DNA from: Parelusimicrobium sp031549165
Lineage (GTDB): Bacteria; Elusimicrobiota; Elusimicrobia; Elusimicrobiales; Elusimicrobiaceae
Assembly (NCBI GenBank): GCA_031549165.1
Contig: JAVBQE010000033.1
Coordinates: 1 to 11,548, forward strand
Direction of reading: 5' to 3'
DNA: 11,548 nt
Part shown: piece by piece, positions 1 through 6,602 of the stretch
Position numbering within the stretch: position 1 is the stretch's first letter
Layout of the letters: each line of letters begins with the position of its first letter
The notes under the pieces: model-generated
What the model saw: only the letters and a program-made list of their open reading frames with translations
The model's database searches: none
Told to the model about the DNA's origin: nothing
Translations under genes and position numbers: made by a program

Positions 1-1238
1 CGCCGCAGATTAACCCCGACGCCAGCCTGCAAATGCAGGTTACGATGTTGGACTATAACAGCTTCGTCGGCTCCATCGGAATAGGCAGAATAGTAAGCGG
101 TAATATTAACAAAAACGAAAACGTAATTTTAGTAAAACCTAACGGCACACAGACTAATGCTAAAGTAATGAAGCTGGAGCGCTACTTTGGCCTCGGCAAA
201 AAAGAAGTGTCCTCCGCTACCGCAGGCGACATCGTGGCCGTCGCGGGCATGGAAGGCGTTAACGTGGGAGACACCGTCTGCCTGCCCGGCGCGCCGCTGC
301 CGCTTCCTAAACTTACGATTGACGAGCCTACCCTTTCCATGGACTTCTGCGTCAATGACTCCCCCTTCGCAGGGCGCGAAGGTAAGTTTGTCACCAGCCG
401 CCACTTGAAAGAACGTTTAGAAAAAGAGGCGCGCATTAACGTCGGCCTCATCGTGGAACCGCTGGAGGGCGAGGGCAAGTTTAAAGTCTCCGGCAGAGGC
501 GAGCTGCACTTAACAATTTTAATTGAAACTATGCGCAGAGAAGGCTTTGAGCTAAGCGTTTCTTCCCCGGAAGTTATTTATAAAGAAGAAAACGGGCAGC
601 TGTTTGAACCGTACGAATATTTAATTTTGGACATTGAGCCGGAGTACCAGGGCGCGGTGTTTGAACTTGTAGGCACAAGGGCCGCCAAACTTGAAAATAT
701 GACGCAGGAAGGCGAGCGTATGAGAGTGGAGTACATCATCCCCTCGCGCGCATTAATAGGCTTTAAAAACGAGTTTTTAACGTCTACGCGCGGCAAAGGC
801 ATAATGCACCACACTTTCCACGGCTATTACCCTAAAGCCAACTTAAACCCGCTTCGCAGAAACGGTGTGCTTATCGCTAAAGAAGCAGGTGAAACCACCG
901 CCTACGCGCTTTACGCATTGCAAGACAGCGGGCAGTTGTTTATGAGCCCGACGGAAAAAGTGTACGCGGGCATGATTGTCGGCCAAAACTCAAGAGATAA
1001 TGACCTTGTGGTTAACCCCTGCAAAGCCAAAAAATTAACCAACATGAGAAGCTCCGCCACCGACGAGTCTTACACATTAACCCCGCCCAGAAAGTTTAGC
1101 CTGGAAACGGGTATTGAGTATTTGTCCCCGGATGAGTTGTTGGAAATAACCCCCGTATCCATCCGCATGCGCAAAAAGATTTTGGACCACAACATGCGCA
1201 AGCGCTCCGAAAGAGTAGACGAGGACGACGACGAATAA
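1..1238 (+). CDS. typA: Translational GTPase TypA/BipA, C-terminal part (5' end outside the window)
   Basis: This is the C-terminal 411 residues of TypA/BipA, an EF-G-like GTPase that binds the 70S ribosome and supports ribosome assembly and stress adaptation. The frame is open from the left edge (first full codon at base 3), and the GTPase domain lies outside. The visible part starts in the EF-Tu-like domain II (LQMQVTMLDYNSFVGSIGIG). An EF-G domain III-like region follows (EGKFVTSRHLKERL, VSGRGELHLTILIETMRREG), then a domain V-like region (EPEYQGAVFELVGTRAAKLE). The TypA-specific C-terminal domain comes last, with GKGIMHH, GQNSRDNDL and LTNMRSSATDE. The last motif separates TypA from EF-G and LepA. 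The protein ends in an acidic tail (RVDEDDDE) and a TAA stop. The family is about 600 residues, so roughly one third is missing because of the window edge and not through decay. Assignment is secure. Confidence 0.96.
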   Translation, partial: PQINPDASLQMQVTMLDYNSFVGSIGIGRIVSGNINKNENVILVKPNGTQTNAKVMKLERYFGLGKKEVSSATAGDIVAVAGMEGVNVGDTVCLPGAPLPLPKLTIDEPTLSMDFCVNDSPFAGREGKFVTSRHLKERLEKEARINVGLIVEPLEGEGKFKVSGRGELHLTILIETMRREGFELSVSSPEVIYKEENGQLFEPYEYLILDIEPEYQGAVFELVGTRAAKLENMTQEGERMRVEYIIPSRALIGFKNEFLTSTRGKGIMHHTFHGYYPKANLNPLRRNGVLIAKEAGETTAYALYALQDSGQLFMSPTEKVYAGMIVGQNSRDNDLVVNPCKAKKLTNMRSSATDESYTLTPPRKFSLETGIEYLSPDELLEITPVSIRMRKKILDHNMRKRSERVDEDDDE

Positions 1239-1255
1239 TGCCTTTCTCCCGCATC

Positions 1256-1315
1256 TGTCATTCTGAGCGAAGCGAAGAATCTTGCAGTACGCCTTTGCCT
1301 GCGCCCGGGATGACA
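1256..1315. repeat. Short intergenic repeat, copy 1, with TGTCAT/ATGACA ends
   Basis: Bases 1256-1283 are identical over 28 bp to bases 4696-4723; both begin TGTCATTCTGAGCGAAGCGA. This copy closes with ATGACA at 1310-1315, the inverted complement of the opening TGTCAT, so the unit looks like a roughly 60-bp element with 6-bp terminal inverted repeats. It fills most of the typA to ABC-F spacer and ends 12 bases before the ABC-F start codon. It encodes nothing. I infer a dispersed non-coding repeat of the MITE-like or REP-like kind found in many bacterial genomes. The family name is unknown to me. Confidence 0.7.
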
Positions 1316-1327
1316 GCTTAAAACTTT

Positions 1328-3166
1328 ATGCTAGAAATTAAAAACCTACACTATAATATCGGCCTTAGAAACCTCTTTGACGGGGCGGATATGCTTGTGG
1401 GCGACGGGCAAAAGGTTGGCCTGGTGGGCATTAACGGCTGCGGGACGACCACGCTGTTTCGCATAATACAAGGCACTGTTCCGGCGGACAATGGCAATGT
1501 TTATATGCCTAATGACGCGCGCATCGCCACCGTTAAGCAGGAGTTTGAAAATACTTCTCTTAAATTAATAGACTTTGTTTTAAACTCCGACGCGCAGCTT
1601 AAAAAACTTAATGACGCGCTCCACACAGAAACCGACGCACACAAACTTTCAGACATCTACGATAAGCTCAATAATATGGGCGCTGCGGCCGCGCCTTCGC
1701 GCGCTGCGGCGATACTTACGGGTTTAGGCTTTAATAATGAAGATTTTGACCGCCCGCTTTCAGACTTCTCAGGCGGCTGGCGCGTACGCGCAGCTTTGGC
1801 GGCTACCTTGTTCACACCGTCTGACATTTTGCTTTTGGACGAGCCTACCAACCATTTAGATTTGGAAACCTCCATCTGGCTGGAGAACTACTTACAAAAG
1901 TCTGACAAAACAATAATCATCATCAGCCATGACCGCCACATTTTAAATAAAATTTGTGACAAAATAGCGCATATCACCGAAGGTAAAATAAACCTCTACA
2001 CCGGCACTTATGACGACTATGAGAACGCCTACAATTTACACCGCGAACAGGCCATGGCGGCGGCTGAAAAGCATGAGGAAACGGTAGCGCATTTGCAGTC
2101 TTTCGTAGACCGCTTCCGCTACACCGCCTCCAAAGCCGCACAGGCGCAGAGCAGAATTAAGATGATAGAAAAACTCGGCGACGCGCCGGATATCCCGCCG
2201 GAGCCTAAAGCGCATTTCAATTTCCCCTCGCCCGAGCAGCTGCCGCCTTATTTGATAAATATAGAAGAGGGCACTGCCGGGTACGACGACAATGTGGTGC
2301 TTAGCAAACTAAACGTTACTGTTTCGCAGGACGACCGCATTGCGCTTGTCGGCGCTAACGGCAACGGTAAAAGTACGCTTGCAAAAGTCCTCTCTGAGCG
2401 CCTTCGTTTGTTGAATGGTAAAGTATTAAAAAGCAGGAAGCTTCGCACTGCCTACTTTGCCCAGCACCAGACGGAAGAACTGGACGTGGAGAAAACAGCT
2501 TTTCAAATAATGTCAGACGCTATGGGCTTTGTGCCGTCTGTAAAAGTCTATACTCAGCTGGGCTCCTTCGGCCTTGAAAAAAACAAGGCGGACACTTATG
2601 TTAAAAACCTCTCCGGCGGCGAAAAGGCGCGCCTTATGCTTGCGCTTATCACCAAAGACAGGCCGCACCTTTTAATTCTGGACGAACCTACTAACCATTT
2701 GGATATCATCTCACGCACAGCGCTTTTAGACGCACTTAAAAAGTACGAGGGCGCTGTTATTTTAATTACGCATGATTTGCATATGATAGAGCTTGTGTGT
2801 AAGCGCCTGTGGCTTATAGCAGACGGCGTGGTAAGCCACTTTGATGGCGACGCGGACAATTACAGGCAGAAAATTTTAAACGGCACGCTCTCCACCACTG
2901 CAAGCAAAAAGAAGGAAGTTAAAGTAAACAAAAAAAAGGTAGAAGCAGAGCTTCGCGCCGCGCTTTACCCTATTAAAAAAGAAATAACAAAAATAGAAAA
3001 AATTATAGAAAACTTAACCAAACAAAAAAATGAGCTTGAACAAAAGTTAATAGAAAAGTTTGACTCTGACACAAGCATAAAGCTCTCCCAGAAAACAAAA
3101 GAACTGGAAATCTCCGAAGAAAAATGGGTGGAACTAAACGCTAAAATAGAAGAATTACAAAAATAA
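1328..3166 (+). CDS. ABC-F family ATPase, YheS-like, with altered first Walker A
   Basis: This 612-residue protein has two ABC ATPase domains and no membrane segments, the ABC-F layout. These proteins bind the ribosomal E site and rescue or tune translation. Overall sequence and order are closest, from memory, to E. coli YheS. NBD1 has a degenerate P-loop (GINGCGTTT, residues 34-42; the lysine position is T40), signature SGGWR at 148 and Walker B with catalytic E172 in LLLDEPTNHLD. The linker at about 225-285 is the helical ABC-F interdomain segment (SKAAQAQSRIKMIEKL). NBD2 is intact: GANGNGKST (K348), SGGEKAR at 429, E453. A lysine- and glutamate-rich coiled coil fills about 525-612. A TAA at 1319-1321 lies in frame just upstream, so the ATG at 1328 is the first possible start. 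No Shine-Dalgarno is visible before it. A terminator follows 30 bases after the stop. The family call is secure; the specific role is not. Confidence 0.93.
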   Translation: MLEIKNLHYNIGLRNLFDGADMLVGDGQKVGLVGINGCGTTTLFRIIQGTVPADNGNVYMPNDARIATVKQEFENTSLKLIDFVLNSDAQLKKLNDALHTETDAHKLSDIYDKLNNMGAAAAPSRAAAILTGLGFNNEDFDRPLSDFSGGWRVRAALAATLFTPSDILLLDEPTNHLDLETSIWLENYLQKSDKTIIIISHDRHILNKICDKIAHITEGKINLYTGTYDDYENAYNLHREQAMAAAEKHEETVAHLQSFVDRFRYTASKAAQAQSRIKMIEKLGDAPDIPPEPKAHFNFPSPEQLPPYLINIEEGTAGYDDNVVLSKLNVTVSQDDRIALVGANGNGKSTLAKVLSERLRLLNGKVLKSRKLRTAYFAQHQTEELDVEKTAFQIMSDAMGFVPSVKVYTQLGSFGLEKNKADTYVKNLSGGEKARLMLALITKDRPHLLILDEPTNHLDIISRTALLDALKKYEGAVILITHDLHMIELVCKRLWLIADGVVSHFDGDADNYRQKILNGTLSTTASKKKEVKVNKKKVEAELRAALYPIKKEITKIEKIIENLTKQKNELEQKLIEKFDSDTSIKLSQKTKELEISEEKWVELNAKIEELQK

Positions 3167-3196
3167 TTTCCATTTGCATAATTCACCCTCACCCAC

Positions 3197-3225
3197 CCCT
3201 CTCCCATCATAGGGAGAGGGTTTTT
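3197..3225 (+). terminator. Rho-independent terminator of the ABC-F gene
   Basis: A perfect 9-bp stem (CCCTCTCCC at 3197-3205, GGGAGAGGG at 3212-3220) with a 6-base loop is followed directly by five T residues at 3221-3225. It lies 30 bases after the ABC-F stop codon. It faces the + strand only. The minus-strand reading from galM has no T run after the stem. Confidence 0.85.
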
Positions 3226-3245
3226 ATATGGATGTATAGGTTTTT

Positions 3246-4655
3246 TTATTTTACTGAGAACTCGTAAATGCAGGTTTGTTTGTAAACTTCGCCGGGCTTA
3301 AGCAGCGTGGATGGGAAGTTTAAGTGGTTAGGGCTGTCAGGGAACATTTGGGTTTCCAACGCCACAGATTCTCTGAAGTTAAGGTAATCACCATATTTTC
3401 CGGTGGTTGTGCCGTCAAAGAAGTTGCCGCTGTAGAACTGAAGGCCAGGCTGGTCCGAATAAACATTCATATGTCTGCCGCTCACGGGCTCGTACAGAGA
3501 ACCCATGAAACTTACAAAATTATCTTTAGCTTTTTTAACTGCCCAGTTATGGTCATACCCGGCGCCGTTGAGGAGTTGCTCGTTATTTACGCCTATTCTT
3601 TTGCCGATTGCGGTGGGCTTTCTAAAATCAAAAGGCGTGTTGGCAACAGATACAATGTCCCCGCTGGGGATGAGGACTTTATTAACGGGCGTGGTGGCGT
3701 CTGCGTTAATCTGCAACACATGGTCTAATATCGTACCTTTACCTTCACCCTTGAGGTTGAAGAAAGAGTGGTGGGACAAATTGACTACGGTAGCTTTATC
3801 CGTCTGCGCCTCATAGGTTACTTTAAACTCGTTTTCCGGTGTAAGCGTGTAAACCATTTTTATGCTGAGCGTGCCGGGAAAGCCCTCCTCCCCGTCAGGA
3901 GAAGTGTAGGAAAGAGCAATTTCATTTTTTGTTACTTTATCTACATTCCACACCACCATGTCTAAACCTTTAAGGCCGCCGTGCAATGTCTGTCCGTTAT
4001 TATTTTTAGGCAGAGTATATGTGTTATCTCCTATAGAGAATTTTCCGCCCGCAATGCGGTTAGCATAGCGGCCAACCACCGCGCCTAAGAAGCGCTCCCC
4101 GTCGTTATTTACATATCTGTCTATATGCTCATAGCCGAGCACAATGTCTTCGTAATTGCCGTATTTATCGGGCGTCCAGAGCGAGACTACCCTTGCGCCG
4201 AAATTTGTTACCTGCATTATAACGCCGTTGCCGGAATCAAGAGTATAGAGGCCGACCTTCCCGGCGTAAAGCATTGCGCCTGTAGTGCCGTTTTTGATAT
4301 CGGCTATTCTTTTGGGCAGGTTATTCTTTTCTTTCTTTTCAAAGGCTTTTATTTTTTTGGCGGCAAGCGTTCTGTCAGCCTCTATGGAGTACATATGAAG
4401 AGTATAATTATTGATTTTTTCTTTAGAGAGTTTGCTCACGTAGGTTTCAATATTTTTTTCAGCAGACTTTTTTTCGGCTTTATCTGCAGCGGTGTTATAA
4501 GCTTCATACAAAGCTTTTTCTTCCTGTGGAACAGCCATAAAAGTTTGGCTTATTTTATCTATATTAGCGGCGGCTTCGCCCTTAACATCCGTCTTAGCGT
4601 GCAACGCCGCGCTTAAAACAAAAACAGAAAGCAACAAAACAATTATCTTCTTCAT
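3246..4655 (-). CDS. galM: Exported galactose mutarotase (aldose 1-epimerase) with N-terminal extension
   Basis: This 469-residue enzyme interconverts alpha and beta anomers of aldoses such as galactose. Residues 1-20 are a Sec signal peptide (MKKIIVLLLS, then a hydrophobic core ending ALHA), so it should act outside the cytoplasm. Residues 21 to about 120 are a charged, probably helical stretch rich in Lys, Glu and Ala that is not part of the fold. The mutarotase domain covers about 124-469: GRYANRI (R200), NGQTLHGG (H226), LSHHSFFNL (H296, likely general acid), GYDHNW (D368), DQPGLQFYSGNF and ALETQMFPDSPN (E434, likely general base). All catalytic positions are present. The ATG at 4655 has GGAGG five bases upstream. 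An in-frame TTG at 4667 overlaps that ribosome binding site and is rejected. A weak -10 (TAGAAT, 4684-4689) lies just upstream. No other galactose genes adjoin it. Family call secure; location inferred. Confidence 0.93.
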   Translation of the reverse strand: MKKIIVLLLSVFVLSAALHAKTDVKGEAAANIDKISQTFMAVPQEEKALYEAYNTAADKAEKKSAEKNIETYVSKLSKEKINNYTLHMYSIEADRTLAAKKIKAFEKKEKNNLPKRIADIKNGTTGAMLYAGKVGLYTLDSGNGVIMQVTNFGARVVSLWTPDKYGNYEDIVLGYEHIDRYVNNDGERFLGAVVGRYANRIAGGKFSIGDNTYTLPKNNNGQTLHGGLKGLDMVVWNVDKVTKNEIALSYTSPDGEEGFPGTLSIKMVYTLTPENEFKVTYEAQTDKATVVNLSHHSFFNLKGEGKGTILDHVLQINADATTPVNKVLIPSGDIVSVANTPFDFRKPTAIGKRIGVNNEQLLNGAGYDHNWAVKKAKDNFVSFMGSLYEPVSGRHMNVYSDQPGLQFYSGNFFDGTTTGKYGDYLNFRESVALETQMFPDSPNHLNFPSTLLKPGEVYKQTCIYEFSVK

Positions 4656-4658
4656 TTT

Positions 4659-4665
4659 CCCCTCC
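4659..4665 (-). promoter_or_regulatory. Ribosome binding site that fixes the galM start
   Basis: The minus strand reads GGAGGGG here, with its GGAGG core five bases before the ATG at 4655. An in-frame TTG at 4667 overlaps this site and would add only four residues ahead of the signal peptide, so the ATG is the better start. Confidence 0.75.
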
Positions 4666-4695
4666 AAAAGTTAAGTTAAAAACATTCTACCATAT

Positions 4696-4750
4696 TGTCA
4701 TTCTGAGCGAAGCGAAGAATCTTTCCGTAAACTGGAGCTTACGGAAAGAT
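4696..4750. repeat. Short intergenic repeat, copy 2, with internal perfect hairpin
   Basis: Bases 4696-4723 repeat 1256-1283 exactly and in the same orientation. Beyond that the two copies differ. Here a perfect 12-bp inverted repeat (ATCTTTCCGTAA at 4719-4730, TTACGGAAAGAT at 4739-4750) encloses an 8-base loop. The hairpin's first arm begins inside the shared sequence. No closing ATGACA is visible, so this copy looks like a truncated or different member of the family. It lies just upstream of galM and may overlap its promoter. No T run follows on either strand, so a terminator role is unlikely. Confidence 0.7.
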
Positions 4751-4785
4751 GCAATACCATTAAAAAGACACCGCACAGTCCTTTT

Positions 4786-4821
4786 AAAAAAGGCCGTTCC
4801 CGCATTCGCGGGAACGGCCTT
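4786..4821 (-). terminator. Rho-independent terminator of the hydCBA operon
   Basis: A perfect 14-bp GC-rich stem (4790-4803 with 4808-4821, AAGGCCGTTCCCGC and its complement) carries a 4-base loop. On the minus strand it is followed by a run of T (4786-4791 read as A on the plus strand). It lies 25 bases beyond the hydA stop codon, in the right orientation to end the hydrogenase operon. Confidence 0.92.
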
Positions 4822-4846
4822 ACATTAGTTGCAATAATACCTTTTA

Positions 4847-6598
4847 CTATTTGCGATACTCCGCGCGTTTTTTGTAATGGTTGTGTAACAGTTTATGCGC
4901 CTTCTCGCCGTTAGGCTCACCGATAAACTCTTCATACACCACATTAACAGCCGCGCTCTCGTGTGAGCAGCGCTCGGGCAGGCTCTTATCTTCATTATAA
5001 AGCCCCGCAGCGCGCTTCTTTCTAAGCTCGTTGGTAACGCCATAAGGCTGTCCGCCGCCGCCTACGCAGCCGCCTTCACACGCCATAACTTCTATGAAGT
5101 GGTACGGTGTTTCCTTGCCTTCCGCCTTAGCCTTTTTAACTTCCTGCATAAGGTGCTCAACGTTGGCTAAACCATGCGCTATGGCAATATTAACCTTTGT
5201 GCCTTCAATATCCAGCACGGTGGTTTTAATGCCTTTAAGGCCGCGCACGTCTGTAACATCAAGGTTGGGCATTTCTTTTTTTGTTACCATTTTGTAAGCG
5301 GTCCTTAAAGCAGCTTCCATAACGCCGCCCGTCGCGCCAAATATTGTGCCTGCGCCGGTGTAGTGGCCGAGCACATTGTCTGCCTCTTCGTCGGCAAGGG
5401 CATTAAAGTCTATGCCGGCCTGCTTTATCATGCGCACAAGTTCTCTGGTGGTTAAAGATATGTCCACGTCCTGATGTCCGGAAGAAGCCATGTCGTCACT
5501 TCTGGAAATCTCATATTTTTTAGCGGTGCAAGGCATAATAGACACCATAAACATTTTCTCCGGTGCAATGCCGTGCTTTTTGGCGTAATATGTTTTAGCA
5601 AGTACTCCCACCATTTCGTGCGGGCTTTTGCAGGTGGAGAAGTTTTCTATCATATCGCCGTCAAACTTTTCCAAATAGTCTACCCATGCGGGGCAGCAGC
5701 TTGTGATAAGCGGCAGCTTCTTAGGTTCTTTGGTAAAGCGTTTAACAAACTCAGACGCTTCTTCAATAATAGTAAGGTCCGCGCCCATGTTGGTGTCAAA
5801 TACTGCTTTGAAGCCTAGCTTCTTTAAGGCGGCATTTAATTTTTTAACAAGGTTTGTGCCTAAAGGATAACCAAACGCTTCGCCGATGGCTACGCGTACT
5901 GCAGGCGCTATCTGCACCACGGTATACTTTTCAGCGTCGGAGAGCGCGTTCCACACTTTCTGCGTGTCGTCGTACTCCACTATCGCGCCTACGGGGCAGT
6001 GGTTGGAACACTGGCCGCATTTTACGCAAGGTGAGTCGTTAAGCTCAATCTCGCCCGCCGGGGAAAGCTGCGTGTTAACGCCGCGGCCTAAGAATGATAA
6101 GGCCCACACATTCTGGTGTTTCTGGCATACATTTACACAGCGGCCGCAGAGGATACATTTGGAGCCGTCTATAACGATGGTTTTTGTGCTAAAGTCATAC
6201 TTATGTTCCTTTCTGCCCACTATGTCCGGATAGCGGGAGCGGCGGATGCCAAACTCTGCCGCTAGTCTCTGCAATTCGCAGTCATTGTTGCGCGCACAGA
6301 TTAAGCAATCCTTCGGGTGGTTGGAAAGGATGAGCTGTAAAACAGTTCTTCTAACTTTCACAATTTCCGGGTCATGCGTAGTTACTTCCATGCCTTCTGT
6401 GACGTTGGTGCAACAGGCGCGAAGCATTTTGGCAGAGCCTTTTACTTTAACTATGCATATGCCGCAGCCGGCGCCGGCCTCAAGGTCAGCATGTTTACAG
6501 AGCACCGGGATATTGACGTTGACTAGTTTTGCAGCGTCTAAGATAGATGTTCCTTGTTCAACTTTTACGGGTATACCGTTGATAATTACGTTAATCAT
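4847..6598 (-). CDS. hydA: [FeFe]-hydrogenase catalytic subunit HydA (trimeric NAD-linked type)
   Basis: This 583-residue catalytic subunit carries the H-cluster that makes or oxidises H2. Its layout matches clostridial-type hydrogenase. There is an N-terminal [2Fe-2S] domain (C34, C45, C48, C62) and a His-ligated [4Fe-4S] site (H94, C98, C101, C107). Two ferredoxin-type [4Fe-4S] clusters follow (C148/151/154/158 and C191/194/197/201). The H-cluster domain has all three signatures: TSCCPAW (299-305; C301 proton relay, C302 ligand), MPCTAKKYE (C357) and MACEGGCVGGGGQP (C507, C511). The small-subunit-like tail is present, so the enzyme looks complete. It is last in the hydC-hydB-hydA operon, four bases after hydB, with a possible Shine-Dalgarno (AGAGGG) in the hydB end. 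The NuoE- and NuoF-like partners indicate the soluble NADH/ferredoxin-coupled (group A3) type. Bifurcation itself is inferred from context. Maturation needs HydEFG, not in this window. Confidence 0.96.
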   Translation of the reverse strand: MINVIINGIPVKVEQGTSILDAAKLVNVNIPVLCKHADLEAGAGCGICIVKVKGSAKMLRACCTNVTEGMEVTTHDPEIVKVRRTVLQLILSNHPKDCLICARNNDCELQRLAAEFGIRRSRYPDIVGRKEHKYDFSTKTIVIDGSKCILCGRCVNVCQKHQNVWALSFLGRGVNTQLSPAGEIELNDSPCVKCGQCSNHCPVGAIVEYDDTQKVWNALSDAEKYTVVQIAPAVRVAIGEAFGYPLGTNLVKKLNAALKKLGFKAVFDTNMGADLTIIEEASEFVKRFTKEPKKLPLITSCCPAWVDYLEKFDGDMIENFSTCKSPHEMVGVLAKTYYAKKHGIAPEKMFMVSIMPCTAKKYEISRSDDMASSGHQDVDISLTTRELVRMIKQAGIDFNALADEEADNVLGHYTGAGTIFGATGGVMEAALRTAYKMVTKKEMPNLDVTDVRGLKGIKTTVLDIEGTKVNIAIAHGLANVEHLMQEVKKAKAEGKETPYHFIEVMACEGGCVGGGGQPYGVTNELRKKRAAGLYNEDKSLPERCSHESAAVNVVYEEFIGEPNGEKAHKLLHNHYKKRAEYRK

Positions 6599-6602
6599 TT
6601 AA

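Noticed and set aside
4125..4616. 163-codon open frame on the plus strand inside galM
   Set aside because: It is antisense to a gene with full catalytic motifs, has no ribosome binding site or domain, and its Phe-rich composition is a shadow of the Lys/Glu codons opposite.
4656..4667. Upstream TTG start for galM at 4667 (adds MEGK)
   Set aside because: The TTG overlaps the GGAGGGG ribosome binding site. The ATG at 4655 is ideally spaced from it and gives a clean signal peptide.
1256..4723. The two 28-bp repeats as ends of a composite mobile element carrying the ABC-F and galM genes
   Set aside because: No transposase or integrase lies between them, the cargo looks like ordinary core genes on opposite strands, and the copies diverge beyond 28 bp.
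4719..4750. The 12-bp hairpin as a terminator
   Set aside because: No T run follows on either strand and no gene ends there; it belongs to the repeat upstream of galM.
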